Positions 35,060 through 43,222 of a stretch of 64,000 nt of DNA are shown piece by piece. Below the pieces are notes generated by a model. The model did no database searches and was not told where the DNA came from. It saw only the letters and a program-made list of their open reading frames with translations. This DNA comes from Planococcus sp. PAMC 21323 (GTDB lineage Bacteria > Bacillota > Bacilli > Bacillales_A > Planococcaceae). Location of the stretch: positions 310,001 to 374,000 of the forward strand of contig NZ_CP009129.1 in assembly GCF_000785555.1 (NCBI RefSeq), read 5' to 3'. Position 1 is the first letter of the stretch. The number at the start of each line of letters is the position of its first letter. The position numbers and the translations under genes are program-made.

Positions 35060-36208
35060 ATGAGAGAAGTTGTTATTGTTGAAGGAGTGCGGTCACCGGT
35101 AGGAAGAAGAAAAGGTCAATTTGCCAATGAGCGTCCAGATGAACTAGCGGCTGTTGTATTAGAAGAACTAGTATCTCGTGCGGGAGTAGAGAAAAGCAGG
35201 ATAGAAGATGTAATTTTAGGGTGTGTTTCACAAGCTGGTGAACAGGGAGGTAATATTGCGCGAACTGCAGCGTTGATTGCGGGATTCCCGGATTACGTAC
35301 CAGGTGTCACGATTGACCGTCAATGCGGCTCGAGCCAGCAAGCAGTTCATTTTGGTGCACAAGCAATTTTAGCAGGAGATATGGATATCGTAATTGCGGG
35401 TGGCGTAGAAAGTATGACTCGCGTTCCGATGTTTTCAAATATGCAAGACGCAAAACCGAGTAAAAAACTAACAGATCAATACGAGATCATTAACCAAGGA
35501 TTATCGGCAGAACGAATTGCGGAAAAATGGGGATTTACCCGAGAGCAACTTGACGCATTCTCAGTACAAAGTCATGAACGGGCGCAACATGCGATCAAAG
35601 AAGGGTATTACCAACGTGAAATTGTGCCGATCGATACACAAGGAGCAGACGGTGAAACTATACGCGTTTCTGAAGACGAAGGTCCACGTCCTGGAACTAC
35701 GCAAGAAGTATTAGGTGGTTTGAGAACGGTATTCGATGAAAACGGTGTAATTACAGCAGGAAATGCGAGTCAAATGAGTGATGGTGCATCTGCTGTTTTA
35801 TTAATGTCTGCTGACAAAGCTAAAGAACTTGGGTTAAAGCCTAAAGCACGAATCATCGCACGTTCAGTCGTCGGGTCAGATCCAACATTAATGTTGACAG
35901 GTCCTATTGCTGCAACAAAAAAAGTGCTTGAAAAAGCAGGTCTTACGATTGAAGAGATGGATCGTTACGAAGTGAATGAGGCATTTGCACCGGTACCGTT
36001 GGCGTGGTTACAGGATATTGGGGGAGACCCAGAAAAGTTGAATGTTAACGGAGGCGCTATCGCGTTAGGTCATCCGCTTGGTGCAACAGGCACAAAATTA
36101 TTGGTGTCGCTATTGCATGAACTTGAACGGACAGGTGGACGTTACGGATTGCTAGCAATTTGTGAAGGAATGGGAATGGCTAACGCAACCATCATTGAAA
36201 AACTATAA
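35060..36208 (+). CDS. Acetyl-CoA C-acyltransferase (thiolase)
   Basis: 382 aa. Active-site Cys in 'TIDRQCGSSQQAVHFG' (about residue 89), thiolase signature 'NVNGGAIALGHPLGATG' with the catalytic His, and a C-terminal 'CEGMGMANATI' with the second Cys. It cleaves 3-ketoacyl-CoA to acetyl-CoA (or propionyl-CoA) and a shortened acyl-CoA. Being first in an operon with an acyl-CoA dehydrogenase and a ligase behind a FadR-type operator argues for a degradative role rather than acetoacetyl-CoA synthesis. The SD is weak (GGATGGGA). Confidence 0.9.
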   Translation: MREVVIVEGVRSPVGRRKGQFANERPDELAAVVLEELVSRAGVEKSRIEDVILGCVSQAGEQGGNIARTAALIAGFPDYVPGVTIDRQCGSSQQAVHFGAQAILAGDMDIVIAGGVESMTRVPMFSNMQDAKPSKKLTDQYEIINQGLSAERIAEKWGFTREQLDAFSVQSHERAQHAIKEGYYQREIVPIDTQGADGETIRVSEDEGPRPGTTQEVLGGLRTVFDENGVITAGNASQMSDGASAVLLMSADKAKELGLKPKARIIARSVVGSDPTLMLTGPIAATKKVLEKAGLTIEEMDRYEVNEAFAPVPLAWLQDIGGDPEKLNVNGGAIALGHPLGATGTKLLVSLLHELERTGGRYGLLAICEGMGMANATIIEKL

Positions 36209-36227
36209 ATTTAAAGGGGGAGTTAGA

Positions 36228-36998
36228 ATGGGATTTTCGAAAGCGAAAGCAGTTGTAACGGGTGGTGCATCCGGACTTGGGGAAGCGACAGTACGTAGAA
36301 TTGTAAGGAGTGGAGGCAAAGCGGCTATTTTTGATTTGAATGCAGATCGCGCCAAAAAGTTAATAGATGAGTTGGGAGAAGAATCGGTAATATACAAAGA
36401 AACCGATGTTTCGGACGCTGCTCAAGTCGAGAAAAATATTGGTGAAACGGTAGAACAATTTGGCAAGATAAATTTGGTGGTCAATTGCGCAGGTATCGGG
36501 ACGCCTGGGAAAGTATTATCTAAAGGCACGCCTATTGCATTAGAGCAATTTGAAAAAGTCATCCAAGTCAATTTGGTTGGGAGTTTTAATGTCATTCGAG
36601 TAGCCGCGGCGGCGATGCAGAAAAATGAGCCAAATGAAGATGGTGAACGTGGTGTTATTGTTTCGACAGCATCTGTTGCAGCGTATGAAGGGCAAATTGG
36701 ACAAGCTGCTTATAGTGCGTCTAAAGGTGGTGTTGTATCCATGACGTTGCCGATTGCGAGAGAGCTAGCGAGAGATGGAATTCGTGTTATGGCTATCGCT
36801 CCTGGTTTAATGGAAACACCGATGGTTGAAGGCTTACCAGATGCGGCAATTGCATCATTATCGGCAGCTGTGCCATTTCCGCAGCGACTTGGGAAACCGG
36901 ATGAATACGCACAACTCGTAGAAAGCATTGTGGCAAATCCGATGCTAAATGGCGAAACCATTCGACTCGACGGAGCAATCCGGATGCAACCAAAATAA
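36228..36998 (+). CDS. SDR, 3-hydroxyacyl-CoA dehydrogenase type 2 (HSD10-like)
   Basis: 256 aa from ATG 36228 (AAAGGGGG ahead). Classical SDR: 'VVTGGASGLGEATVRRIV' cofactor loop, 'NCAGIG', catalytic 'YSASKGG' (YxxxK) and the Ser in 'VSTASVAAYEGQIGQAAY'. The 'PFPQRLGKPDEYAQLV' end is typical of the HSD17B10/type 2 3-hydroxyacyl-CoA dehydrogenases, which oxidise straight and 2-methyl-branched 3-hydroxyacyl-CoA with NAD. It replaces the FadB-type dehydrogenase in this operon. It lies 19 bases after the thiolase gene. Confidence 0.85.
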   Translation: MGFSKAKAVVTGGASGLGEATVRRIVRSGGKAAIFDLNADRAKKLIDELGEESVIYKETDVSDAAQVEKNIGETVEQFGKINLVVNCAGIGTPGKVLSKGTPIALEQFEKVIQVNLVGSFNVIRVAAAAMQKNEPNEDGERGVIVSTASVAAYEGQIGQAAYSASKGGVVSMTLPIARELARDGIRVMAIAPGLMETPMVEGLPDAAIASLSAAVPFPQRLGKPDEYAQLVESIVANPMLNGETIRLDGAIRMQPK

Positions 36999-37013
36999 GG
37001 AGGGGTAGAAGAG

Positions 37014-38162
37014 ATGGCAAAATACCGTTTTGAAGAAGAAGAACATGTGATGTTCCGCAAGTCATTACGCAAATTTCTAGAAAAAGAAGCGGTTCCTAAC
37101 TACGATCAATGGGAAAAAGATCGTCTCATTCCAAAGTCTTTCTGGAAAAAACTTGGAGACATGGGTTTTCTCTGCCCTCAAGTAGAAGAACAATATGATG
37201 GACTAGGATTGGATTTTCGTTATTCGCTTATTATTGGCGAAGAAATGGAACGAGTTGGCGCAAGTTTAACAGGTGTGGGATTACATAATGACATCACAGT
37301 TCCGTATATAGAAGCTTACGGCAATGAAGAACAAAAAAAGCGTTGGTTACCTGGATGTGTCTCGGGGGATCACATTACTGCGATTGCCATGACAGAGCCT
37401 GGAGCAGGATCTGATTTAGCGAATATATCAACAACCGCTATTCGAGATGGTGACAATTACATCGTTAATGGTCAAAAGACCTTTATCACCAATGGCATTA
37501 ACTCGACCTTAGTGGTAGTTGTGGTAAAAACCGATCCAAAATCAGAGCCTAAGCATCGTGGAATTTCGTTATTAATGGTAGAAGAAGGAACACCAGGTTT
37601 TGAGAAAGGGCGCAAGCTTGATAAAGTTGGTCTTCATGCGCAAGACACATCGGAATTGTATTTTGAGGATTGTATCGTTCCTGTAGCGAATTTAATTGGC
37701 GAGGAAAATAAAGGCTTTACTTATCTAATGGAGAAACTGCAGCAAGAACGCTTGGTGGTCGCAATGGCTGCTCAAATTGCTTCGGAAGATATGCTGGAAA
37801 TGACTTTAGAATATGTAAAATCAAGAACAGCCTTTGGAAAGCCGATTGGTTCGTTCCAAAATTCTCAATTTAAGTTAGTTGAGATGGCGACGGAAATTGA
37901 GTTGGGTCACTCATTTTTAGAGTCATTAATCGAAGATCATATGGCGGGTAAAGATATTGTTTCTAAAGTATCGATGGCAAAATATTGGCTGACAGATACA
38001 GCTAAGAAAATTTCGGGTGAATGTATGCAGCTGCATGGTGGATATGGCTATATGGAAGAGTACAAAATTGCACGCCGTTATCGAGACATTCCAGTTGCTG
38101 CGATTTATGCCGGTTCTAATGAAATAATGAAAACCATTGTCGCAAAACGAATGGGACTATAG
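37014..38162 (+). CDS. Acyl-CoA dehydrogenase
   Basis: 382 aa, normal FAD acyl-CoA dehydrogenase length. Signature 1 is 'AIAMTEPGAGSDLANISTTA' (about residue 120), signature 2 region 'QLHGGYGYMEEYKIARRYRD' near the C-terminus; the catalytic Glu is probably that of 'YAGSNEIMKTIVAKRMGL', as in the short/medium-chain group. It makes trans-2-enoyl-CoA, passing electrons to ETF. GGAGGGG precedes the ATG. The next gene starts at the base after its stop. Confidence 0.9.
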   Translation: MAKYRFEEEEHVMFRKSLRKFLEKEAVPNYDQWEKDRLIPKSFWKKLGDMGFLCPQVEEQYDGLGLDFRYSLIIGEEMERVGASLTGVGLHNDITVPYIEAYGNEEQKKRWLPGCVSGDHITAIAMTEPGAGSDLANISTTAIRDGDNYIVNGQKTFITNGINSTLVVVVVKTDPKSEPKHRGISLLMVEEGTPGFEKGRKLDKVGLHAQDTSELYFEDCIVPVANLIGEENKGFTYLMEKLQQERLVVAMAAQIASEDMLEMTLEYVKSRTAFGKPIGSFQNSQFKLVEMATEIELGHSFLESLIEDHMAGKDIVSKVSMAKYWLTDTAKKISGECMQLHGGYGYMEEYKIARRYRDIPVAAIYAGSNEIMKTIVAKRMGL

Positions 38163-39122
38163 ATGAAAAGGGCATTAAAAGGTGTCCGCATACTTGACGT
38201 GACTTATTATCTTCCTGGACCATATGCGGGAATGCGTTTAGCGGAATTGGGTGCAGAAGTCATTAAAGTTGAGCCTCCTGAAGGTGATCCCGCGCGTCAT
38301 ATGGGCGGTGGACATGTGCACGAAGCTAACAATCGAGGCAAAAAGATTATCCATATCGACTTTAAAACAGCAGAAGGTCGTTTGGAAATGTTGGAATTGG
38401 TAAAAAGTGCTGATGCGCTTATTGAGACATTCCGGCCGGGTGTGATGAAAAAACTAGGCTTAGATTATGAAAGTTTGAAAATAGTAAAACCTGACTTGGT
38501 TTATTGCTCGTTATCGGGGTACGGTCAATCTGGTGAAATGGCTCGTTTGGGAAGTCACGATATAAACTATATGGCGTTATCAGGAGCTTTAGAACAATTA
38601 AAAGATGCATCAGGCAGACCTATTCATCCAACCAATACATTTGCGGATTTTACGGGTGGAATGATGGCGTCAGAGCAAATAATGGCAGCTTTACTTAAAA
38701 AATTCCGGACAGGGCAAGGACAATACCTTGATATTGCATTGGTAAAAGTAATGGCAGAATTTCTTGGGAATCATGATATTTACCATGCAAAAGGTGTCTC
38801 TGAAAATGGGGTTCCAGAAATAGGTGGAGCGATCGTTAGTTATGGGATATATGAAACAAAAGATAGTCGCTATATGACGCTAGGTGCGCTTGAAGCGAAG
38901 TTTTGGAAAGCGTTTTGTGTATTGGCTGAGCGGCCAGAATGGCTTGGTTGGGCAGGGAAACCACAAGGAAGTCAAGAGCACCGACAAATTGCAGATTTTT
39001 TTAAGTCAAAAAACTGGCAAGAATGGTACCAACTATCGTTACAAGTAGATGCTTGTCTAGCTCCTGTTTTAAAAGCGCATGAGCGACACGAACACCCGGT
39101 TTTCATTGAAAAAATAGAATGA
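38163..39122 (+). CDS. CaiB/BaiF-family CoA-transferase or 2-methylacyl-CoA racemase
   Basis: 319 aa, short for class III CoA-transferases (about 400) but in the range of alpha-methylacyl-CoA racemases. N-terminus 'ILDVTYYLPGPYAGMRLAEL' with 'GAEVIKVEPPEGDPARHMGG', 'NNRGKKIIHIDFK' and 'LVYCSLSGYGQSGEMARLGS-HD' fit the family; the Asp in 'FADFTGGMMA' and the 'GSHDINYMALSG' segment match the racemase branch. It may epimerise 2-methylacyl-CoA so the dehydrogenase can act, or move CoA between acids. ATG 38163 directly abuts the previous stop. Confidence 0.75.
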   Translation: MKRALKGVRILDVTYYLPGPYAGMRLAELGAEVIKVEPPEGDPARHMGGGHVHEANNRGKKIIHIDFKTAEGRLEMLELVKSADALIETFRPGVMKKLGLDYESLKIVKPDLVYCSLSGYGQSGEMARLGSHDINYMALSGALEQLKDASGRPIHPTNTFADFTGGMMASEQIMAALLKKFRTGQGQYLDIALVKVMAEFLGNHDIYHAKGVSENGVPEIGGAIVSYGIYETKDSRYMTLGALEAKFWKAFCVLAERPEWLGWAGKPQGSQEHRQIADFFKSKNWQEWYQLSLQVDACLAPVLKAHERHEHPVFIEKIE

Positions 39123-39141
39123 AAAAGGAGTTGGATGTGAC

Positions 39142-40758
39142 ATGATGGATGCACCATTATTACTATCATCTTTCGTAAAAAGAGCCGAGCGTTATTTTCC
39201 TGAGAAATTAATTATTTCGCGGACTGGAGAAGATACTATTCATCGTATTCCTTATAAAGACTTTGCTGTGAGAACACGGCAACTTGCGGCTGCTTTAACG
39301 AGGTTAGATATGGGACGTGGAACGAAAGTTGGTAGTTTTGCGTGGAATCATCATCGCCACCTTGAGTTATACTTTGGTGTTCCAAGTGCTGGTGCGATTT
39401 TGCATATGATCAATATCCGTTTATCACATGAACACATTGCGTATGTGATTAATCACGCAGAAGACGAAATTTTATTGGTTGATCATGATTTATTTCCGTT
39501 GATTGAAAAGTTAGCTCCTCTATTAAAGACTGTAAAACATTTCATCATTATGAAAGATGGCGTAGATTTGCCTGAAACGACGCTTGAAAATGTTCATTCC
39601 TATGAAAAGCTTCTGGTAGTTGAAGATGGTAATTTTGAGTTTCCGGAAGATTTGGATGAAAACACACCTGCAGGCATGTGTTATACATCTGCAACGACTG
39701 GTAATCCGAAAGGTGTGGTGTATACTCATCGCGGACTAGTGCTCCACAGTTACGCATTAGGAATGTCCGATTCGATGGGGTTATCTGAACGTGACATTAC
39801 GCTATCGATTGTGCCAATGTTCCATGCGAATGCATGGGGCTTACCGTTTGCGGGTGTGTTATTTGGGACGACGCAAGTATTGCCTGGACCGGGCTTTGCT
39901 CCTGGTATGTTGTTAGACTTAATCGAATCAGAGAAAGTTACGTTAACTGCTGGTGTTCCGACGATTTGGATGGGTGTCTTAAAAGAGTTAGAAGCCAATC
40001 CACGCAATATCGACACACTGCGCATGATTATTTGTGGGGGCTCGGCTTCACCAAAAGGTTTGATTCGAGCGTTTGAAGAAAAATACAATGTGCCATTTGT
40101 GACAGGCTACGGCATGACGGAAACGGCTCCGCTTGTCAGTTTAGCGGTAACAACGTCTGCGATGTCTGACATGACGATGGATGAGCGTATAGAACGCCGC
40201 TCAATGGCAGGTTTACCGATGCCGGGACTAGAAGTGCGTATTGTCAATGAAAACGGTGAGGCACCATGGGACGGCGAAACGATGGGTGAACTAAACGTCA
40301 AAGGTGCATGGATCGCGGATGAATATTATAAAGATGAGCGAACAGAAGATGCGTTCAAAGATGGCTGGTTGTACACCGGGGACATTGCTGTAATCGAACC
40401 AGATGGCTATATTAAATTAACGGATCGTACGAAAGATTTAATCAAGAGTGGTGGGGAATGGATTTCGTCGGTAGATTTAGAGAACGCATTGATGACTCAC
40501 GAAGCGGTATTTGAAGCGGCAGTTGTCGCCATTCCTCATGAGAAATGGATGGAACGTCCACTTGCTTGCGTCGTTTTAAAAGAAAACCATGCTGAAGACG
40601 ACGCGATGAAAGCAGAATTGCTGACTTATCTTGAAAGCCAATTCGCCAAATGGTGGGTTCCGGATGATGTGGTCTTCTTGAAAGAAGTGCCGAAAACATC
40701 TGTCGGGAAGTTCTTGAAAGCGGCGTTGCGGAAAGAGTTGGATGGTTATTATCGGTAA
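39142..40758 (+). CDS. AMP-forming fatty acyl-CoA synthetase (AlkK/medium-chain type)
   Basis: 538 aa, full ANL set: 'CYTSATTGNPKGVVYTHRGL' (A3; note SATTG instead of the usual SGTTG), 'GYGMTETAPLVS', 'GWLYTGDIAVIEPDGYIKLT', 'DRTKDLIKSGGEWISSVDLE' and catalytic Lys in 'TSVGKFLKAALR'. The 'GEWISSVDLE' hinge is typical of AlkK-type medium/long-chain acyl-CoA synthetases. It supplies acyl-CoA to the pathway encoded upstream. Last gene of the operon; a terminator hairpin follows. Confidence 0.88.
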   Translation: MMDAPLLLSSFVKRAERYFPEKLIISRTGEDTIHRIPYKDFAVRTRQLAAALTRLDMGRGTKVGSFAWNHHRHLELYFGVPSAGAILHMINIRLSHEHIAYVINHAEDEILLVDHDLFPLIEKLAPLLKTVKHFIIMKDGVDLPETTLENVHSYEKLLVVEDGNFEFPEDLDENTPAGMCYTSATTGNPKGVVYTHRGLVLHSYALGMSDSMGLSERDITLSIVPMFHANAWGLPFAGVLFGTTQVLPGPGFAPGMLLDLIESEKVTLTAGVPTIWMGVLKELEANPRNIDTLRMIICGGSASPKGLIRAFEEKYNVPFVTGYGMTETAPLVSLAVTTSAMSDMTMDERIERRSMAGLPMPGLEVRIVNENGEAPWDGETMGELNVKGAWIADEYYKDERTEDAFKDGWLYTGDIAVIEPDGYIKLTDRTKDLIKSGGEWISSVDLENALMTHEAVFEAAVVAIPHEKWMERPLACVVLKENHAEDDAMKAELLTYLESQFAKWWVPDDVVFLKEVPKTSVGKFLKAALRKELDGYYR

Positions 40759-40770
40759 GATATAAAGTAA

Positions 40771-40817
40771 AGGTGTAAGTGTCCAAAATACTTCGGATAC
40801 TTACGCTTTTCTATGTC
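40771..40817 (+). terminator. Terminator of the beta-oxidation operon
   Basis: GTAAGTGTCC / GGATACTTAC stem followed by GCTTTTCT, directly before the hairpin repeats. Confidence 0.65.
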
Positions 40818-40932
40818 CAGGCTCCAGCAGCCAGCCCCTCGAGTCGCTTCAGCCTAGCCGCCAATGGCAAAGCCCGCCATTATCGTCTAGACTTCCAGCG
40901 CTTGTCGGGGCTAAGCGGCTGCTTACGCTTTT
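40811..40932. repeat. Long-hairpin repeat, copy 1
   Basis: Starts CTATGTCCAGGCTCCAGC and ends GCTTACGCTTTT. Arms GCAGCC...AGCCCC pair with GGGGCT...GGCTGC, and an inner ATGGC/GCCAT hairpin caps it. The style ('GTCCAGCTCCAGCG...GCGCTTTTCT') is that of palindromic repeats common in Bacillaceae genomes. Confidence 0.75.
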
Positions 40933-41055
40933 CTATGTCCAGACTCCAGCGGTCAGCTCCTAGGGTCATAAGTCAGCCCCGCTGTGTGGCAAAGAACGCC
41001 ACTTCGCAGGTCTGTCTTATGCCTGTCGGAGCTAGCCGACCGCTTACGCTTTTCT
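40933..41055. repeat. Long-hairpin repeat, copy 2
   Basis: Starts CTATGTCCAGACTCCAGC like copy 1 and ends CGCTTACGCTTTTCT. Nested arms AGCGGTC/GACCGCT, AGCTCC/GGAGCT and CATAAG/CTTATG form a long stem; GTGGC/GCCAC caps it. It abuts copy 1 head to tail; only the ends and the fold are shared, not the middle, indicating compensatory variation. Confidence 0.75.
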
Positions 41056-41061
41056 TTATAC

Positions 41062-41090
41062 TTGACAGAATATACGAAACCTTTTAGTAT
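41062..41090 (+). promoter_or_regulatory. Sigma-A promoter of the trp operon
   Basis: TTGACA (41062-41067), 17-base spacer, TAGTAT (41085-41090). It begins 7 bases after the second hairpin repeat; transcription should start near 41097. Confidence 0.8.
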
Positions 41091-41129
41091 AAGGGACAAC
41101 TTGTTGAACGGAAACGAGTCTGTTTGAGA

Positions 41130-41431
41130 GTAGAGCCTAGAGAAGACGAGAATAGAAGAGTGTATAAATCGAGGATTGAGACGAGTAGGCAGGGATATCT
41201 ATTTAGAGAGTCAGCGGCTGGTGAGAGTTGATTAGATAAACTGCGCGAATGGACTTAGGAGAGCTAACCTGAAAGCGGAAGCGAGTAAGGGAGACGTAAG
41301 CCCTGCGTTAAAGGGAAAGGCGAAGAGCCTGTTTAAGTGAATGCAGATAAATTCTGCATTAATGCGTGGTGGTACCGCGGTTTTAACCCGTCCCCGCAAT
41401 CAGATAGCTATCTGGTTGCGGGGATTTTTGT
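41130..41431 (+). ncRNA. Tryptophan T-box riboswitch leader
   Basis: The T-box core TGCGTGGTGGTACCGCGG lies at 41363-41380, followed by the conserved CCCGTCC. Stem I carries 'GGCTGGTGAGAG' and a specifier-loop pattern GAA-TGG-AC at 41247-41254, so the specifier codon is TGG (41250-41252), tryptophan. ATGCAG/CTGCAT forms stem III, and CCCCGCAA...TTGCGGGG + T-run (41392-41430) is the terminator. Uncharged tRNA-Trp should stabilise the antiterminator and allow transcription of trpD onward. The 5' limit is approximate. Confidence 0.93.
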
Positions 41432-41459
41432 ATTCAAAACAAGATGAGGAGAGATTAGC

Positions 41460-42452
41460 ATGAGCAGAGCAGAGAATATGAGTGAACGATTAATGTATGA
41501 GAAATCAATGGAAATCTTGAACGGCAATATAAATGAGCAGCAAGTAAAAAGCTTTTTATCGGACCTACACGAGAAAGGTGAAACAGCAGATGAACTAGTT
41601 GGTTTAGTTAAAGCGATGCGTGAAAAAGCTGTGAACCTTCCGAAAGTTGGAGGAGAACTTGTTGATGTTTGTGGAACGGGTGGCGATCGTTCTAATAGCT
41701 TTAACATCAGTACGTTAACGGCTTTTGTTTTAGCAGGATGTGGCTTAACTGTAGCGAAGCATGGCAATCGGAGTGTTTCGAGCAAAACGGGCAGTTCGGA
41801 TGTATTAGAAGCACTCGGAATTTCTACAGAAACGGATATTGCTTCGATTCCAGCAATGCTCGATCAAACGGGAATTGCCCTTCTTTTTGCACCAGCAATT
41901 CATCCAGCTCTTGGAGGTTTACGCAAAATCCGAAAAGAAATTGGAACACCCACTATCTTTAACTTAGTGGGACCGCTAGCTAATCCACTTCCAATCACCA
42001 TTCAAATGACCGGTGTTTACCGCCGCGATATGTTAGAACCAATGGCAGATGCTTTAATTCGACTGGGTCGTAAAAAAGGAGCTTTGGTTCATGGGGCAGG
42101 TGGATTAGATGAATTGTCTCTTGTGGGTACGAATGAACTGATTATATTTGATGAAAATGGCAAGCGCGAGATAACCATTCATCCGCACGAAGTTGGTTTG
42201 GAAGTTGCGCCAGTAGAGGCAATTCGTGGAGGCGATCCAAAACGCAACGCAGAAATTTTTATGGATGTATTATCAGGCGCTGACAGTCCTTATTTAGATA
42301 CAGTGGCATTAAATGCAGGTGTTGTATTGTACGTTAGTGGCAAAGCAGGAACAATAGCTGAAGGTGTAAAAAGAGCAAGAACTTCAATTCAATCAGGCGA
42401 AACCGCGCGTGTCTTTGACTTGCATCGGTTAGCTGCGGGGGTGTTTGTATGA
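41460..42452 (+). CDS. trpD: Anthranilate phosphoribosyltransferase
   Basis: 330 aa. 'DVCGTGGDRSNSFNISTLTA' (PRPP-binding loop, about residue 67), 'KHGNRSVSSKTGSSDVLEAL' and 'VHGAGGLDELSLVGTNEL' are diagnostic of TrpD. It joins anthranilate to PRPP. It is the first gene after the T-box, only 29 bases behind the terminator; trpE and trpG, which normally precede it in Bacillus, are absent from the window. The N-terminal ten codons up to 'NMSERLMYE' are slightly variable, and ATG 41460 has GAGGAGAG ahead. Confidence 0.94.
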   Translation: MSRAENMSERLMYEKSMEILNGNINEQQVKSFLSDLHEKGETADELVGLVKAMREKAVNLPKVGGELVDVCGTGGDRSNSFNISTLTAFVLAGCGLTVAKHGNRSVSSKTGSSDVLEALGISTETDIASIPAMLDQTGIALLFAPAIHPALGGLRKIRKEIGTPTIFNLVGPLANPLPITIQMTGVYRRDMLEPMADALIRLGRKKGALVHGAGGLDELSLVGTNELIIFDENGKREITIHPHEVGLEVAPVEAIRGGDPKRNAEIFMDVLSGADSPYLDTVALNAGVVLYVSGKAGTIAEGVKRARTSIQSGETARVFDLHRLAAGVFV

Positions 42453-43222
42453 CCATATTAGATAAAATCATTGCGACGAAACATGAAGAAATAAAAACAT
42501 ATAAACCGGTCACGCAAGATGATGGTCAATTTCCGGGAAAATCAAAGTTGCTACAGCGTCTATTAGATGGAAATGGTGTCATCTCAGAAATTAAACGCGC
42601 ATCTCCTTCTAAAGGGGACATCCAAACAGAAGTAGATATCGTAGCGCAAGCGAAAAAGTACGAAGACGCGGGAGCTGCTGCCATTTCCGTATTAACGGAT
42701 GAAACTTATTTTAAAGGATCGATTGACGATTTGCGCGAAGTGGCGCAAATTGTTTCGATTCCTGTTCTTTGTAAAGATTTTATGGTGAGCGAAATTCAAA
42801 TTGATCGTGCCAAACAAGCGGGAGCTACGATTATTTTATTGATTGTAGCGGCATTACAACAGCAACAGCTAAAAAGTCTAAATGACTATGCTCTCTCTAA
42901 AGGACTGGAAGTACTGGTTGAAGTTCATGTTGAAAAAGAGCTACATAGAGCATTAGAGTTAGATGCCAAATTAATCGGCGTTAATAATCGTAACTTAAAG
43001 ACTTTTGAAGTGTCGATTGAACGGACTGCACAATTAGCTAAACTGTTTCCGTTTGATGAAGGTCGTGTATTAATAAGTGAAAGTGGTATGCATACGAAAG
43101 AAGATGCGCAATTTGCTTATGCTAGTGGAGCTTCTGGAATTTTGGTGGGGGAAGCCTTAATGCGCTCTGAAGACCCTGGCAACTGGATACGAGAAGCGAC
43201 AAATGGGGAGGCGATAAAATGA
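42449..43222 (+). CDS. trpC: Indole-3-glycerol phosphate synthase
   Basis: 257 aa TIM barrel. '[15 protein letters not shown]' holds the catalytic Lys, '[20 protein letters not shown]', '[15 protein letters not shown]' and '[12 protein letters not shown]' are conserved IGPS motifs. It decarboxylates and closes CdRP to indole-3-glycerol phosphate. Its ATG overlaps the trpD stop and its stop overlaps the trpFB start, so translation is coupled throughout. Confidence 0.95.
   Translation: MTILDKIIATKHEEIKTYKPVTQDDGQFPGKSKLLQRLLDGNGVISEIKRASPSKGDIQTEVDIVAQAKKYEDAGAAAISVLTDETYFKGSIDDLREVAQIVSIPVLCKDFMVSEIQIDRAKQAGATIILLIVAALQQQQLKSLNDYALSKGLEVLVEVHVEKELHRALELDAKLIGVNNRNLKTFEVSIERTAQLAKLFPFDEGRVLISESGMHTKEDAQFAYASGASGILVGEALMRSEDPGNWIREATNGEAIK

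Noticed and set aside
40779-41087. 102-codon ORF across the hairpin repeats
   Set aside because: It is the translation of the two palindromes and has no start signal.
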